Part shown: one piece after another, positions 1-9,803 of the stretch
Numbering within the stretch: the first letter of the stretch is position 1
How the letters are laid out: each line of letters opens with the position of its first letter
Assembly (NCBI GenBank): GCA_021831685.1
Contig: JAKBMG010000134.1
Coordinates: 1-64,000 of the forward strand
From: Bacteroidota bacterium
GTDB lineage: Bacteria; Bacteroidota; Ignavibacteria; Ignavibacteriales; Ignavibacteriaceae
Reading direction: 5' to 3'
Length of the DNA stretch: 64,000 nt
Notes under the pieces: generated by a model
What the model was told of the DNA's origin: nothing
The model's input: the letters and a program-made list of their open reading frames with translations, nothing else
The model's database searches: none
Position numbers and translations under genes: made by a program

Positions 1-120
1 AAACAGGCAAATGCATGGCAGAAGCATCGAAATAATAGGAACGCAAAAATTAATTGGCAATTTACGACGAAAGATGCTCGCATAAAATTATTGCGTCTTT
101 ATCCGACTTTGCAGAGTTGA
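1..120 (+). CDS. IS630-type transposase, C-terminal end (cut by window edge)
   Basis: The frame is open from the first base and ends in TGA at 118-120. The last residues read INWQFTTKDARIKLLRLYP, which matches the usual C-terminal end of IS630/Tc1-mariner-like DDE transposases. Only about 39 residues are inside the window, so the catalytic triad is not visible and I cannot tell whether the element is whole. The next open frame, a headless SIR2-like gene, begins 27 bases later, so this element probably truncated it. Confidence 0.6.
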   Translation, partial: KQANAWQKHRNNRNAKINWQFTTKDARIKLLRLYPTLQS

Positions 121-147
121 CATGACACTAGGTGTAATAAATAATAA

Positions 148-1011
148 TTTTGTCATGAATTTGAAAATTATTATCGGAAAATACTACCACACGGATCGGA
201 AATAGAAAAAATACATTTTGATAAAGCATTATATGATTACACAAATTATTTTAAAAGAACTTTCTGGCAATCTTCTACGCCTTCAATTGACTTATTCCTT
301 TCCCGAAATCCCGTACACGAAATTATTGGTAAAACTTCCATATTATTATGTCTAATTGAAGCTGAAAAGAATAATTTTCAGAAAGGCATTAAATTACCTG
401 AGGAAAACTGGCTTGAATATTTATTTAACAAAATGACCGAAGCTTTGACTGGTCCGGAAGATTATAAGTTACTAAATACAAACAATATAAAATTCATAAC
501 TTTTAACTATGATAGATTGTTGGAAAATTTTCTTGCTGTATCAATGCAAAACTCATTCAGCCATTTTCGAAATGAAGTTTTGGAGAAAGTTAAACAAATG
601 TCAATTGAACATGTTTATGGCAAGTTAGGACTTCTTCCTTGGCAGGCTGATCCTTCAAATGAATCGAATATTTTTAATTATGGTAATGACTGCACCTATT
701 ATCAAATAGAAAAATTTATTAAAAATTTGAAATTGATACAAGATAGGGGAAGTCTAGAAAATGTCCACATTAAAGAATGGATAAAAAATGCCAGAAGAAT
801 TTTCTTCCTTGGATTTGGATATGCTGATGAAAATTTAAAAGTTTTAAATATTCCAGAAATATTAAATCCCAATCAAGAAATTTATGGTACAGCATTTGGA
901 ATGAGTAAAAAAGAAATATCCAAAATCAAAGCTAAATTTACTAATTTAGAACATGATACATCTTATATTTTAGATACGGATTGTTTGACCTTATTACGAG
1001 AATATTTGTGA
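148..1011 (+). pseudogene. SIR2-like domain protein, N-terminus lost
   Basis: The frame is open from base 148, after tandem TAA codons at 142-147, to TGA at 1009-1011. The first ATG is at 433, but the residues before it still fit the family: a SIDLFLSR segment followed by an IGKTS segment is typical of bacterial SIR2-like NAD-binding domains. Later come ITFNYDRLLENFL (the usual TxNYDxLxE element) and FFLGFGYADENL (the GFGxxD element). The N-terminal glycine-rich NAD loop is missing, and the break coincides with the end of an IS630-type transposase, so the gene was probably disrupted by insertion. SIR2-like proteins of this type are often NADase effectors in phage defence; that role is family knowledge and is not shown here. 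A shortened protein from ATG 433 is possible. Confidence 0.6.
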
Positions 1012-1230
1012 CACATGTTGGAATAACTGTCGGCAACCATCTTATTCCCAGGATAAAAGGTAAAATAGTTCAAAAGATGCCCCAGGTCTATGGTCATCTT
1101 ATTGCCAGTAGTAGAAGATGAAGAAATATACTACTCCTTCTGCGAACTTGTGCAAAACAGATTGAATAAAGCAAGGAGAGTATAAAAATAGTTGTGCGAA
1201 ATAGATATAATCTCTGTAAATTTGTACTAA
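1012..1230. other. gene-free stretch with a possible coding remnant
   Basis: This stretch separates the SIR2-like remnant from the peptidase gene. Short open pieces on the + strand, such as one reading IYYSFCELVQNRLNKA near 1128-1175, look like leftovers of a lost gene, but I cannot assign a family. No clear hairpin or promoter stands out. Confidence 0.25.
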
Positions 1231-2361
1231 ATGAAAACAGAAATTGAAATAAATAATAATATCCTTACTTGGGCAGTTGAACGAGCTGGATTAAATTTTG
1301 AAGAAATCTCCCTAAAGGTTCCTTACTTTTCTTCTTGGCTTACTGGCGAAAAGAAACCCACTGTTAAACAACTCGAAAAGTTTACTCAAAAGGTACATCT
1401 TCCTTTTGGTTATTTGTTTTTAGATATCCCACCAGAAGAAAAAATTCCTATACCTTTTTTCCGTACTCTTGCTTCCGCGTCTGACAAAGTTGGTCTTAAT
1501 ATTTATGATACAATTCTAATACTCCAGCAAAGACAGCAGTGGCTTATAGATTATCTGAAAGATAATGATTATGAACCGCTTGAATTTGTTGGTAAATTTT
1601 CTGGAAATGAAAATATCAATGATATAGTTTCCGATATTAGGAATACATTAACACTTCAAGAAAATTGGGCTGATGAGTTTCCTAATTGGGAAAAAGCCAA
1701 AGATTATTTTACTCAGAAGATTGAAGATGCCGGTATAATAACTGTCTTCAGCAGTATTGTTGGGAATAATACTCACCGCAGTATTAAAGTTGATGATTGC
1801 CGCGGTTTTGTTCTTGTTGATAATTACGCCCCCTTTATGTTTATAAATTCCGCCGACAGTAAATCTGCACAAATATTTACTCTTGCTCATGAATTAGTCC
1901 ATATTTGGCTAGGCAAAAGTGCCGGCTTTGACTTTAGACAATTACAGCCTGCCAACAATCCAATCGAAATAATATGTGATAAGATAGCTGCGGAATTTTT
2001 AGTTCCTCAAAAAGCGCTTAATAATGTTTTAAAGGAAGAAACAAGAATCGAAAATCTCTCTAAAAAGTTTAAGGTGAGCCAAATAGTTATTGCACGCAGA
2101 CTGCTTGACCTTGGTAAAATAAGTCGTGAAGAATTTTTTGCCTTTTACAATGAATATATTAAAAGGGATTTTCAGAAGAAAGAGGACATCGAAGGCGGAG
2201 GTGATTTTTACAAAACACAAAGGAAAAGGCTTAGTATTCGTTTTTTAAGTTTTGTTAATCAAGCCGTTTTAGAAAATAAATTATTAATCAGAGATGCTTA
2301 CCAGCTTACAGACATGAAAGGCAATACATATCATAAATTTATGAAGGAGCATTTATACTAA
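1231..2361 (+). CDS. XRE-like HTH / ImmA-IrrE (DUF955) metallopeptidase, probable antitoxin-type regulator
   Basis: A 376-residue protein. The N-terminal 70 residues resemble a Cro/C1-type helix-turn-helix (WAVERAGLNFEEISLKV, then WLTGEKKPTVKQLEKF). The middle carries the zinc-peptidase motif HELVH inside TLAHELVHIWLG at about residues 220-231, with a downstream acidic segment (CDKIAAEFLVP) that usually supplies the third metal ligand. This is the common HTH plus ImmA/IrrE architecture. In phage and ICE systems such proteins cleave or control repressors; in toxin-antitoxin-like pairs they accompany a PIN-domain gene. The stop overlaps the start of the next gene by one base (TAATG), which fits translational coupling. 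Confidence 0.85.
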   Translation: MKTEIEINNNILTWAVERAGLNFEEISLKVPYFSSWLTGEKKPTVKQLEKFTQKVHLPFGYLFLDIPPEEKIPIPFFRTLASASDKVGLNIYDTILILQQRQQWLIDYLKDNDYEPLEFVGKFSGNENINDIVSDIRNTLTLQENWADEFPNWEKAKDYFTQKIEDAGIITVFSSIVGNNTHRSIKVDDCRGFVLVDNYAPFMFINSADSKSAQIFTLAHELVHIWLGKSAGFDFRQLQPANNPIEIICDKIAAEFLVPQKALNNVLKEETRIENLSKKFKVSQIVIARRLLDLGKISREEFFAFYNEYIKRDFQKKEDIEGGGDFYKTQRKRLSIRFLSFVNQAVLENKLLIRDAYQLTDMKGNTYHKFMKEHLY

Positions 2362-2867
2362 TGCCCCTTTTTATTGTAGACGCTAATTTTTTCATTCAGT
2401 CACATCGAATAACCTATCCGTTAGATATTGCAAAAGGGTTTTGGGAAAAAGTAAAGAACATTGCTGAGTCCGGTAAAATTATTAGTATCGATAAAGTAAA
2501 GAATGAAATTTATAATAATGAAGATGCACTAAAGAATTGGATTGATTCAAATTTACCGCTTGAATTTTTTAAGTCAACCGAAACCACAGACATTTTATCT
2601 CACTATTCAAAAATTGTTAACTGGGCAAATTCTAAAAGCAGCTTTTATCTTCCAAAGGCAATAACTGAATTTTTAGATTTAAATTGCGCAGATGCATGGC
2701 TTTGTTCCTATGCTCTTTCATTAAATGAGGATTGCTGTGTAATAACACAAGAAAAAAGTGAACCGAATCGCAAATCAAAAATAAAAATACCTGAAGTGTG
2801 CAATGCCTTCAATATTCATTATAAAAATATCATTGAAATGTTTAGAGAATTAGGCGAAACTTTTTAA
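2361..2867 (+). CDS. DUF4411-type PIN-like protein, probable toxin
   Basis: A 168-residue protein beginning with FIVDANFFIQSHRITYPL, the N-terminal acidic strand typical of PIN-fold nucleases. Further acidic sites lie in DKVKNEIYN and in CADAWLCSYA, where PIN proteins place their metal-binding Asp/Glu residues; ITQEK follows. Length and motifs fit the DUF4411 family, which is commonly encoded directly after an HTH-ImmA/IrrE gene, as here. The expected role is an endoribonuclease toxin held in check by the partner; this is inferred. The start overlaps the upstream stop and the stop overlaps the next start (TAATG), so three genes are coupled. Confidence 0.8.
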   Translation: MPLFIVDANFFIQSHRITYPLDIAKGFWEKVKNIAESGKIISIDKVKNEIYNNEDALKNWIDSNLPLEFFKSTETTDILSHYSKIVNWANSKSSFYLPKAITEFLDLNCADAWLCSYALSLNEDCCVITQEKSEPNRKSKIKIPEVCNAFNIHYKNIIEMFRELGETF

Positions 2868-3301
2868 TGTCTTTTCGTGTTATAGTTTACAAAGGGAAAA
2901 ACAAATTGGAAACCCTTAAAGATATTCAAGGTAACAAAGGTTATGCAGTAGGTTTTGAAGGTCTGGTAGATTATATAAATGACCAGCTTCCTCAAAATGA
3001 GGAAATAAGTAAAGCTTTACGTAAGCAGGTCAGAATGTATCCGGAGGAAGCTGTTCGTGAGCTTGTTGCAAATGCTCTTATTCACCAAAATCTTTACGAA
3101 AAAGGTTCTCCTGTAGTTGAGATTTATTCTGAAAGAATTGAATTTACAAATCCCGGTCTTCCAATTATTACACCAATTCGGTTTATTGATGAATATCAAT
3201 CACGAAATGAATTATTAGCAGACCTTATGCGAAGGCTTCGTATGTGTGAAGAAAAAGGAAGCGGTATTGATAAAGTAATATCTGGCTCTGAAGTGTATTG
3301 A
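2867..3301 (+). pseudogene. AlbA_2/HATPase_c_4-type ATP-binding protein, truncated
   Basis: The 144 residues match the middle of transcriptional-regulator-like ATP-binding proteins often annotated as RecG-like or AAA_4. They include KGYAVGFEGLVDYI, QVRMYPEEAVRELVANALIHQ (the GHKL N-box, with Glu/Asn for ATP and Mg), IEFTNPG (G1-box type) and RNELLADLMRRLRMCEEKGSGIDKV. Family members continue well past the GSGIDKV motif with a helix-turn-helix C-terminus and have an AlbA_2 domain before this region; both are absent. The break falls after ISGSEVY, where similarity stops abruptly. It is coupled by one-base overlap to the PIN-like gene, so a recent deletion or recombination probably produced it. 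Confidence 0.6.
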
Positions 3302-3458
3302 CTTTTAAATCTTTGTTTTTATGTCAAGATATTTTTATGATAAATTTCATTGCGTTTCATTCAAAATTCATCCGCCGCGGCGGATTCATAATTCAAAATT
3401 GCGGCTTGCCGCGCTATGATCTTGTGTAACTTCAGTAAACTAATATAAAGAAGTATTT
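3302..3458. repeat. short GC-rich palindrome in an AT-rich spacer
   Basis: The spacer contains the palindrome TCCGCCGCGGCGGA at about 3371-3384, flanked by two similar ATTCA(A)AATT runs. A GCGGCTTGCCGC inverted repeat follows. These are typical small dispersed repeats in this kind of genome and mark the boundary where the upstream gene is broken off. Confidence 0.4.
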
Positions 3459-3980
3459 ATGACAAAGATAAAAACAGAAATGATTTCGTTAAAAGTATCG
3501 GACGGAACTTCAATGAATGCTTATGCAGCTTTTCCTGATGATAATAACAAATATCCCGGTTTGCTTCTGTTCCAAGAAGCCTTCGGTGTGAATGGACATA
3601 TCAAAGATTTAACGGAAAGATTTTCCCGGGAAGGATATGTAGTAATTTCACCGGAATTATTTCACCGGACTGAGCTGGGCTTTTAGGGAAGTTACACGGA
3701 TTTTCCAGCTACTAAGCAGCATATTCAAGCTTTAACTGAACCTAACCTAATTGCAGACATTAAAGCAGCATACTCATGGCTTGAATCAAATTCAAAGGTT
3801 CTTAAATCTCAAATAGGGTCTACTGAGCCTGATGAGTATGGAAAAGAATATACTAATGTTGTATTTTCAAAAGCCGATCATGGTTTTTTCTGTGATGCGC
3901 GCGCAAGTTATAATCCTTTTGCAGCAAAACAAGCATGGGCTTTGACGAATGTATTTTTTAATTTACATCTAAAAGTTTAA
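3459..3980 (+). pseudogene. dienelactone hydrolase family, broken
   Basis: The first 75 residues read as the N-terminus of a dienelactone hydrolase (GLLLFQEAFGVNGHIKDLT, then YVVISPELFHRTELGF). A TAG at 3684-3686 interrupts the frame. The same frame then continues with family-like sequence to TAA 3978-3980, including FSKADHGFFCDARASYNP, which carries the catalytic His. The central part with the nucleophilic Cys/Ser loop is missing, since the text jumps from an AAYSWLE segment to the His region. The in-frame stop plus internal deletion make this a pseudogene. Confidence 0.75.
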
Positions 3981-4003
3981 AACAATTAAAGGAGAAAAGT
4001 ATA

Positions 4004-4987
4004 ATGAAATATAGAAAATTAGGAATCGGCGGATTGAGGGTTTCCGAACTCGGTCTGGGGTGTATGGGCATGTCTGAATTTTATGGCGAAAGAAACGATC
4101 AAGAATCTATCGCAACAATTCACCGAGCAATAGAACTTGGAATAAATTTTTTAGATACAGCCGATATGTATGGAATTGGGCATAATGAAGAGCTTGTAGG
4201 AAAAGCATTAAAGGGTAAACGGGACAAAGTTGTTTTGGCAACTAAATTCGGTATTTTAAGAAATCCGGATGGATCTCGCGGAGTAAGCGGCAAACCTGAA
4301 TACGTAAAAAAAACATGCGAAGCGAGCTTAAAAAGATTAGGTGTTGATGTAATTGATCTTTATTATCAACATCGGGTGGACCCAAATGTCCCGATTGAAG
4401 AGACAATAGGCGCAATGGCTGAACTTGTTAAAGAAGGAAAGGTAAAATTTCTCGGGTTGTCGGAAGCCTCTTCCGATACGATTAGGAGGGCAAATAAAGT
4501 TCACAATATATCAGCGCTTCAAACAGAATATTCTTTATGGACGCGCGATCCCGAAGAGGAAATATTTGATACATGCAAAGAGCTTGGTATTGGTTTTGTT
4601 GCTTACAGCCCGCTTGGAAGAGGATTTTTAACCGGCAAAATTAAGGAGCATTCCGATTTGACTAAGGATGATTACCGCATGCATTCGCCGCGTTTCCAGG
4701 ATAGCAATCTAAAAGAAAATCTAAAGATTGTGGAAGTGATAGAGAAAATATCATCCGAAAAAAAATGTACGCCGGCGCAGCTTGCGCTTTCCTGGGTACT
4801 TGCACAGCGAGATTTTATTGTACCGATTGCCGGTACGAAAAGAATTAAATATCTCGAAGAGAATATCGGAGCAGCCGCAATAACTTTGACCGTTGAAGAA
4901 GTCAAGCATTTGAACGAAGCAGTTCCTCGCGATGCGGCAAAAGGAATGCGTTATCCCGAAGCAATGATGAAATCAATAAACGGATAA
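4004..4987 (+). CDS. aldo/keto reductase (AKR13-like)
   Basis: A 327-residue NADPH-dependent oxidoreductase of the aldo/keto reductase superfamily, predicted cytosolic TIM barrel. The catalytic tetrad is visible: Asp and Tyr in FLDTADMYG (about residues 50-56), Lys in VVLATKFG (about 82) and His in YYQHRVDP (about 124). The C-terminal [14 protein letters not shown] segment is the cofactor phosphate-binding region. A GGAG ribosome site precedes the ATG. The substrate cannot be told from sequence; carbonyls of sugars or xenobiotics are usual. A second, distinct reductase lies 180 bases downstream on the same strand. Confidence 0.9.
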   Translation: MKYRKLGIGGLRVSELGLGCMGMSEFYGERNDQESIATIHRAIELGINFLDTADMYGIGHNEELVGKALKGKRDKVVLATKFGILRNPDGSRGVSGKPEYVKKTCEASLKRLGVDVIDLYYQHRVDPNVPIEETIGAMAELVKEGKVKFLGLSEASSDTIRRANKVHNISALQTEYSLWTRDPEEEIFDTCKELGIGFVAYSPLGRGFLTGKIKEHSDLTKDDYRMHSPRFQDSNLKENLKIVEVIEKISSEKKCTPAQLALSWVLAQRDFIVPIAGTKRIKYLEENIGAAAITLTVEEVKHLNEAVPRDAAKGMRYPEAMMKSING

Positions 4988-5167
4988 AAAGAAATTATGT
5001 TGCACTTATCCCTGCGGCAAATTAAAATGAAGGTTTAAACATTATATATCTGTTTGAAATCTATTGTTGAATAGGATTTTGCGTTTGATTATTTTTTCGA
5101 GAGAAAGAGTAATTCAAATTCTAAAAGTACAGGAAATTTTTTGTAAGAAAATTTGAAGGAGATTAAA

Positions 5168-6139
5168 ATGGAATACACTCACCTTGGTAGAAGCGGTTTG
5201 AAGGTAAGCAGGATTTGCCTAGGTACTATGAACTTCGGTACATTTGCCTCCGATGAGGATAGCTTCAAGATAATGGATAGGGCATTAGAGCTTGGTATTA
5301 ATTTTTTCGATACTGCAAATGTATATGGCAATGAAAAAGGAGTTGGATACACCGAAGGCTTAATCGGTAGATGGCTTGAACAAGGAGGGAGAAGAGATAA
5401 AATTGTTTTAGCGACAAAAGTTCACAATAAAATGGGCGAAGGAGTTAACGATTTAAAATTATCCGCTTACAATATTCGTAGAGCCTGCGAAGACAGTTTG
5501 CGAAGATTGAAAACAGACCACATTGATCTGTATCAAATGCACCACATCGACCGGGAAACCCCGTGGGATGAGATCTGGCAGGCTATGGAAAATCTTGTCA
5601 GGGAAGGAAAAATAACCTATGCAGGAAGCAGTAATTTTGCCGCATGGAATATTGTTGAGGCTAACTATACCGCCAGACAAAGAAATTTCTTAGGATTAGT
5701 TTCGGAACAGAGCATATACAGCTTGCGTAACCGCCAAATCGAACTTGAGGTAATCCCCGCATGCAAAGCCATGGGAGTGGGTGTAATTCCATGGAGTCCA
5801 ATAGGCGGCGGAATTCTTGGCGGTGTGCTAGGAAAGATAAATGAAAGTCAAAGAAGAGGGCGTGAAGCGCTGCAAAAATCAGTAGAGAAATTACGTCCTC
5901 AAATTGAAGCATATGAAAGTCTGTGTAAGGAAATTAATCAGCGCCCTGCGGAAGTAGCACTTGCGTGGATGCTTAATAATCCGGTAATTACATGTCCGAT
6001 TGTAGGACCTAGAACAGTAAAACAACTTGAAGAAAATGTATCTTCTGTAGACTTAAAATTGTCAGGTGAAATTTTGAAAAAGCTTGATGATATTTGGCCT
6101 GGGCCAGGGAACCAGGCACCTGAAGCTTATGCATGGTAA
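5168..6139 (+). CDS. aldo/keto reductase
   Basis: A second NAD(P)H-dependent aldo/keto reductase of 323 residues. I start it at ATG 5168 because GAAGGAG lies seven bases upstream and the protein then opens with the family-typical MEYTHLGRSGLKVSRICLG; the TTG at 5153 would add five residues that overlap the ribosome site. The tetrad is Asp/Tyr in FFDTANVYG, Lys in IVLATKVHN and His in YQMHHID. The C-terminal PIVGPRTVKQLEENV binds the nucleotide. It differs clearly from the reductase just upstream, so the two are not a recent duplication. Substrate unknown. Confidence 0.9.
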   Translation: MEYTHLGRSGLKVSRICLGTMNFGTFASDEDSFKIMDRALELGINFFDTANVYGNEKGVGYTEGLIGRWLEQGGRRDKIVLATKVHNKMGEGVNDLKLSAYNIRRACEDSLRRLKTDHIDLYQMHHIDRETPWDEIWQAMENLVREGKITYAGSSNFAAWNIVEANYTARQRNFLGLVSEQSIYSLRNRQIELEVIPACKAMGVGVIPWSPIGGGILGGVLGKINESQRRGREALQKSVEKLRPQIEAYESLCKEINQRPAEVALAWMLNNPVITCPIVGPRTVKQLEENVSSVDLKLSGEILKKLDDIWPGPGNQAPEAYAW

Positions 6140-6196
6140 AAAAGACTTAAATCGTAATTTTCATTTTCCAAAGATTCTTAACGAAATTATAACTAA

Positions 6197-6793
6197 ATGA
6201 AGAAAGCTAATTCAGAGACTTCTTTGAACATAAAAAAGTTGCATTTCTATCCGCTCGATAGATCCAGATGGAAAGATTTCGAAAATCTTTTCGGTGAAAA
6301 AGGAGCTTGTGGTGGCTGCTGGTGTATGGCATGGCGATTAAAAAATTCCGAATTTGAAAAGCAAAAAGGGAATGCTAATAAAAAGATGATGAAAAAGATT
6401 GTTTATTCAAACGAAGCCCCGGGAATTTTAGCTTATTATGAAAAAGAGCCTATCGGATGGTGCTCTGTTTCGCCAAGAGAAAAATTTGTTCGACTTGAAA
6501 ATTCACGTGTGCTAAAAAGAATTGATGATAAACAGGTTTGGTCTGTATCATGTCTCTTTATCGATAAAAAATATAGAAGGAAAGGAGTGTCAACAGAATT
6601 ACTTAAAGCCGCTGTTAAGCATTGCAAATCAAAAGGTGCGGAAATTGTTGAGGCATATCCAACAGTACCTTATAATGAAAATATTCCTGCAGCTTTTGCG
6701 TGGACAGGGATTCCTTCGGCATTTGAGAATGCTGGATTCAAAGAGGTTGAAAGAAGATCAAAGACAAGACCGATAATGAGGTTCTTCATTTAG
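6197..6793 (+). CDS. GNAT family N-acetyltransferase
   Basis: A 198-residue acetyl-CoA-dependent acetyltransferase. The acetyl-CoA loop is seen in KKYRRKGVSTELL (about residues 124-136), preceded by VSCLFIDKKYR (the beta-4 strand). An N-terminal GACGGCWCMAWR block with three cysteines is characteristic of one GNAT subfamily whose substrate is unknown. The following PTVPYNENIPAAFAWTG and AFENAGFKEV segments fit the C-terminal half of the fold. Monocistronic between the reductases and enolase. Confidence 0.85.
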   Translation: MKKANSETSLNIKKLHFYPLDRSRWKDFENLFGEKGACGGCWCMAWRLKNSEFEKQKGNANKKMMKKIVYSNEAPGILAYYEKEPIGWCSVSPREKFVRLENSRVLKRIDDKQVWSVSCLFIDKKYRRKGVSTELLKAAVKHCKSKGAEIVEAYPTVPYNENIPAAFAWTGIPSAFENAGFKEVERRSKTRPIMRFFI

Positions 6794-6964
6794 TATAAAT
6801 ATTATTTTCCTTTATAATTTGAAAGGAAGTTTATTTCTCCATCAGAGAGAAATAGCTTTATTTTTCCTTCACCTTTACCTAATTTTGAAATGCAACTATA
6901 ATGATTTTTTAATCGAAATAGTTCAATAGAGATTTCAAATTATTAAATAAATAGGAGTTTATAA

Positions 6965-8257
<1,293 letters not shown>

Positions 8258-8269
8258 AAGTTAAATTAT

Positions 8270-8297
8270 AAACCCGACTTCTCGTGAAGCCGGGTTT
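8270..8297 (+). terminator. rho-independent-type terminator after eno
   Basis: AAACCCGACTT and AAGCCGGGTTT form an 11-bp stem with one A-C mismatch and a six-base loop, thirteen bases after the enolase stop. ATTTTG follows. It fits an intrinsic terminator for eno. Confidence 0.8.
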
Positions 8298-8392
8298 ATT
8301 TTGCAAAATAGTCACATCTCTTCCGTTTTGGATGCATTCATCCTTTTAATTCTATATTTTGACGCTCAAAAATAACAAATACAAATATATTA

Positions 8393-9283
8393 ATGCTTTA
8401 CATTGGTGAACTTAGCGCTTTATTAACTGCTTTCCTTTGGTCGGGGTCTTCCTTTGCCTTTACTGCCGCTGCGGAAAGACTAAATTCTCTTCAATTAAAT
8501 ATAAATAGAATTTTTATAGCGGCTGTTTTCCTTTATGCAACGATTCTCTTATTAGGAATTCAATTTTCAATTTCAACATCACAAATCTTTTACCTTGCGG
8601 TAAGTGGATTTATTGGATTGGTTTTCGGGGATACGTTTCTATTTAAAGCATTTCAACACGTCGGTGCTCGAATTAGCATGTTGTTGATGGCACTTTCGCC
8701 GGCGATGAGTGCCGTGTTAGCTTACCTTTTTTTGAGAGAATGTTTATCTCTCTGGGGAATAGTAGGAATGTTAATAACAATGAGCGGAATAGCCCTCGTA
8801 ATCTTAGAACGAAATGAAATTCCTTCATCAAAATATAAAATAAGTAAAGTCGGAATATTTTTTGGACTAATGGGAGCATTGGGACAAGCCGGTGGATTGG
8901 TCTTTGCAAAAATTGCTTTTAACTCCGGCGAGATAAATGGATTTGTTGCGACATTTGTAAGGATAGTTGCCGCATTTCTTTTTATGTTTCCGTTAGCTAT
9001 TGTCGTTAGAAGATTCAAAAATCCCTTTAAATTCTATGCAAAAGATTTGAAAGCATTAACCTCAACTATTGCAGGGACTATCTTTGGTCCTTATCTCGGG
9101 ATTACATTTAGCCTCATTGCAGTTGAATATACAAAAGTGGGAATAGCTTCAACATTAATGTCGATGATGCCGATTATTATGCTGCCGATTGTAAGATATT
9201 ACTATAAAGAAAAATTAAGCTGGCGCGCAATAATTGGTGCAATTGTAGCCGTGGTTGGTGTATCAATTTTATTTCTGAGATAA
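8393..9283 (+). CDS. EamA-family (DMT) transporter
   Basis: A 296-residue integral inner-membrane protein with about ten hydrophobic helices arranged as two repeats, the hallmark of drug/metabolite exporters of the EamA type. The first repeat ends with the SAVLAYLFLRECLSLWGIVGM pattern and the second repeats it as PIVRYYYKEKLSWRAIIGAI, each followed by a GxxLxxxG-like helix. Substrates of this family include amino acids and nucleotides and cannot be predicted here. It converges with the leftward pilin-like gene, stop codons ten bases apart. Confidence 0.85.
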   Translation: MLYIGELSALLTAFLWSGSSFAFTAAAERLNSLQLNINRIFIAAVFLYATILLLGIQFSISTSQIFYLAVSGFIGLVFGDTFLFKAFQHVGARISMLLMALSPAMSAVLAYLFLRECLSLWGIVGMLITMSGIALVILERNEIPSSKYKISKVGIFFGLMGALGQAGGLVFAKIAFNSGEINGFVATFVRIVAAFLFMFPLAIVVRRFKNPFKFYAKDLKALTSTIAGTIFGPYLGITFSLIAVEYTKVGIASTLMSMMPIIMLPIVRYYYKEKLSWRAIIGAIVAVVGVSILFLR

Positions 9284-9292
9284 AAATATTGG

Positions 9293-9676
9293 TTAATTAT
9301 TTATTACGATACTATCTTTTGCAAAAGTAACATAATTGGTTACTTTTACTTTTGTTGACCCGTCATTGCCGGTTTGTGTTCCCGTTCCAATGATCGTTAC
9401 AAGTTGAGGAGTAACATTAACGGCATATGTTGCACTTCCTGTGGTTGTTAAATTGTCAGGTATTGTCCATCCTGAAAACGATTGATTTCCTCCCCCAAGC
9501 GATGTAGTTTCTAAATAATATTTTCTTGCCTGTGAACCAAAATTTGTAAGCTCCGAATAGATGGAATTTCTATTAGATTCCGGGGCGTTTGCATAAAAAA
9601 TATTAATGCCTACTATAATTGCCAAGCCGACAATTATAACGCTAAGCACAATTAAAAGAAGTTGTTGTTGACCCAT
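9293..9676 (-). CDS. pilin-like single-pass membrane protein
   Basis: A 127-residue protein with a two-residue leader (Met-Gly), then QQQLLLIVLSVIIVGLAIIV, a single hydrophobic helix starting almost at the N-terminus, followed by NSIYSELTNFGSQARKYYL and a small beta-rich domain. This layout recalls type IV pilins and pseudopilins, but the Glu at mature position 5 and a normal charged leader are absent. I have the impression that similar MGQQQLLL proteins recur in Ignavibacteria-like genomes. Function unknown; a minor pilin or secretion pseudopilin is the best guess. Single gene. Confidence 0.65.
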   Translation of the reverse strand: MGQQQLLLIVLSVIIVGLAIIVGINIFYANAPESNRNSIYSELTNFGSQARKYYLETTSLGGGNQSFSGWTIPDNLTTTGSATYAVNVTPQLVTIIGTGTQTGNDGSTKVKVTNYVTFAKDSIVINN

Positions 9677-9803
9677 ACTTCGTTGTTGTTATATTCATTT
9701 ATAAATTAGGATAAATACGATTAATAAACAATACAGCAATGTAAGGAATGAAGATTTAATTTTTATTTCTCTTGAAGCTTATTATTATCATTCAGATTCA
9801 AAT

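Noticed and set aside
3459-3686. Small intact hydrolase gene
   Set aside because: The frame continues with family-like sequence after the TAG and the nucleophile region is missing, so it is a pseudogene.
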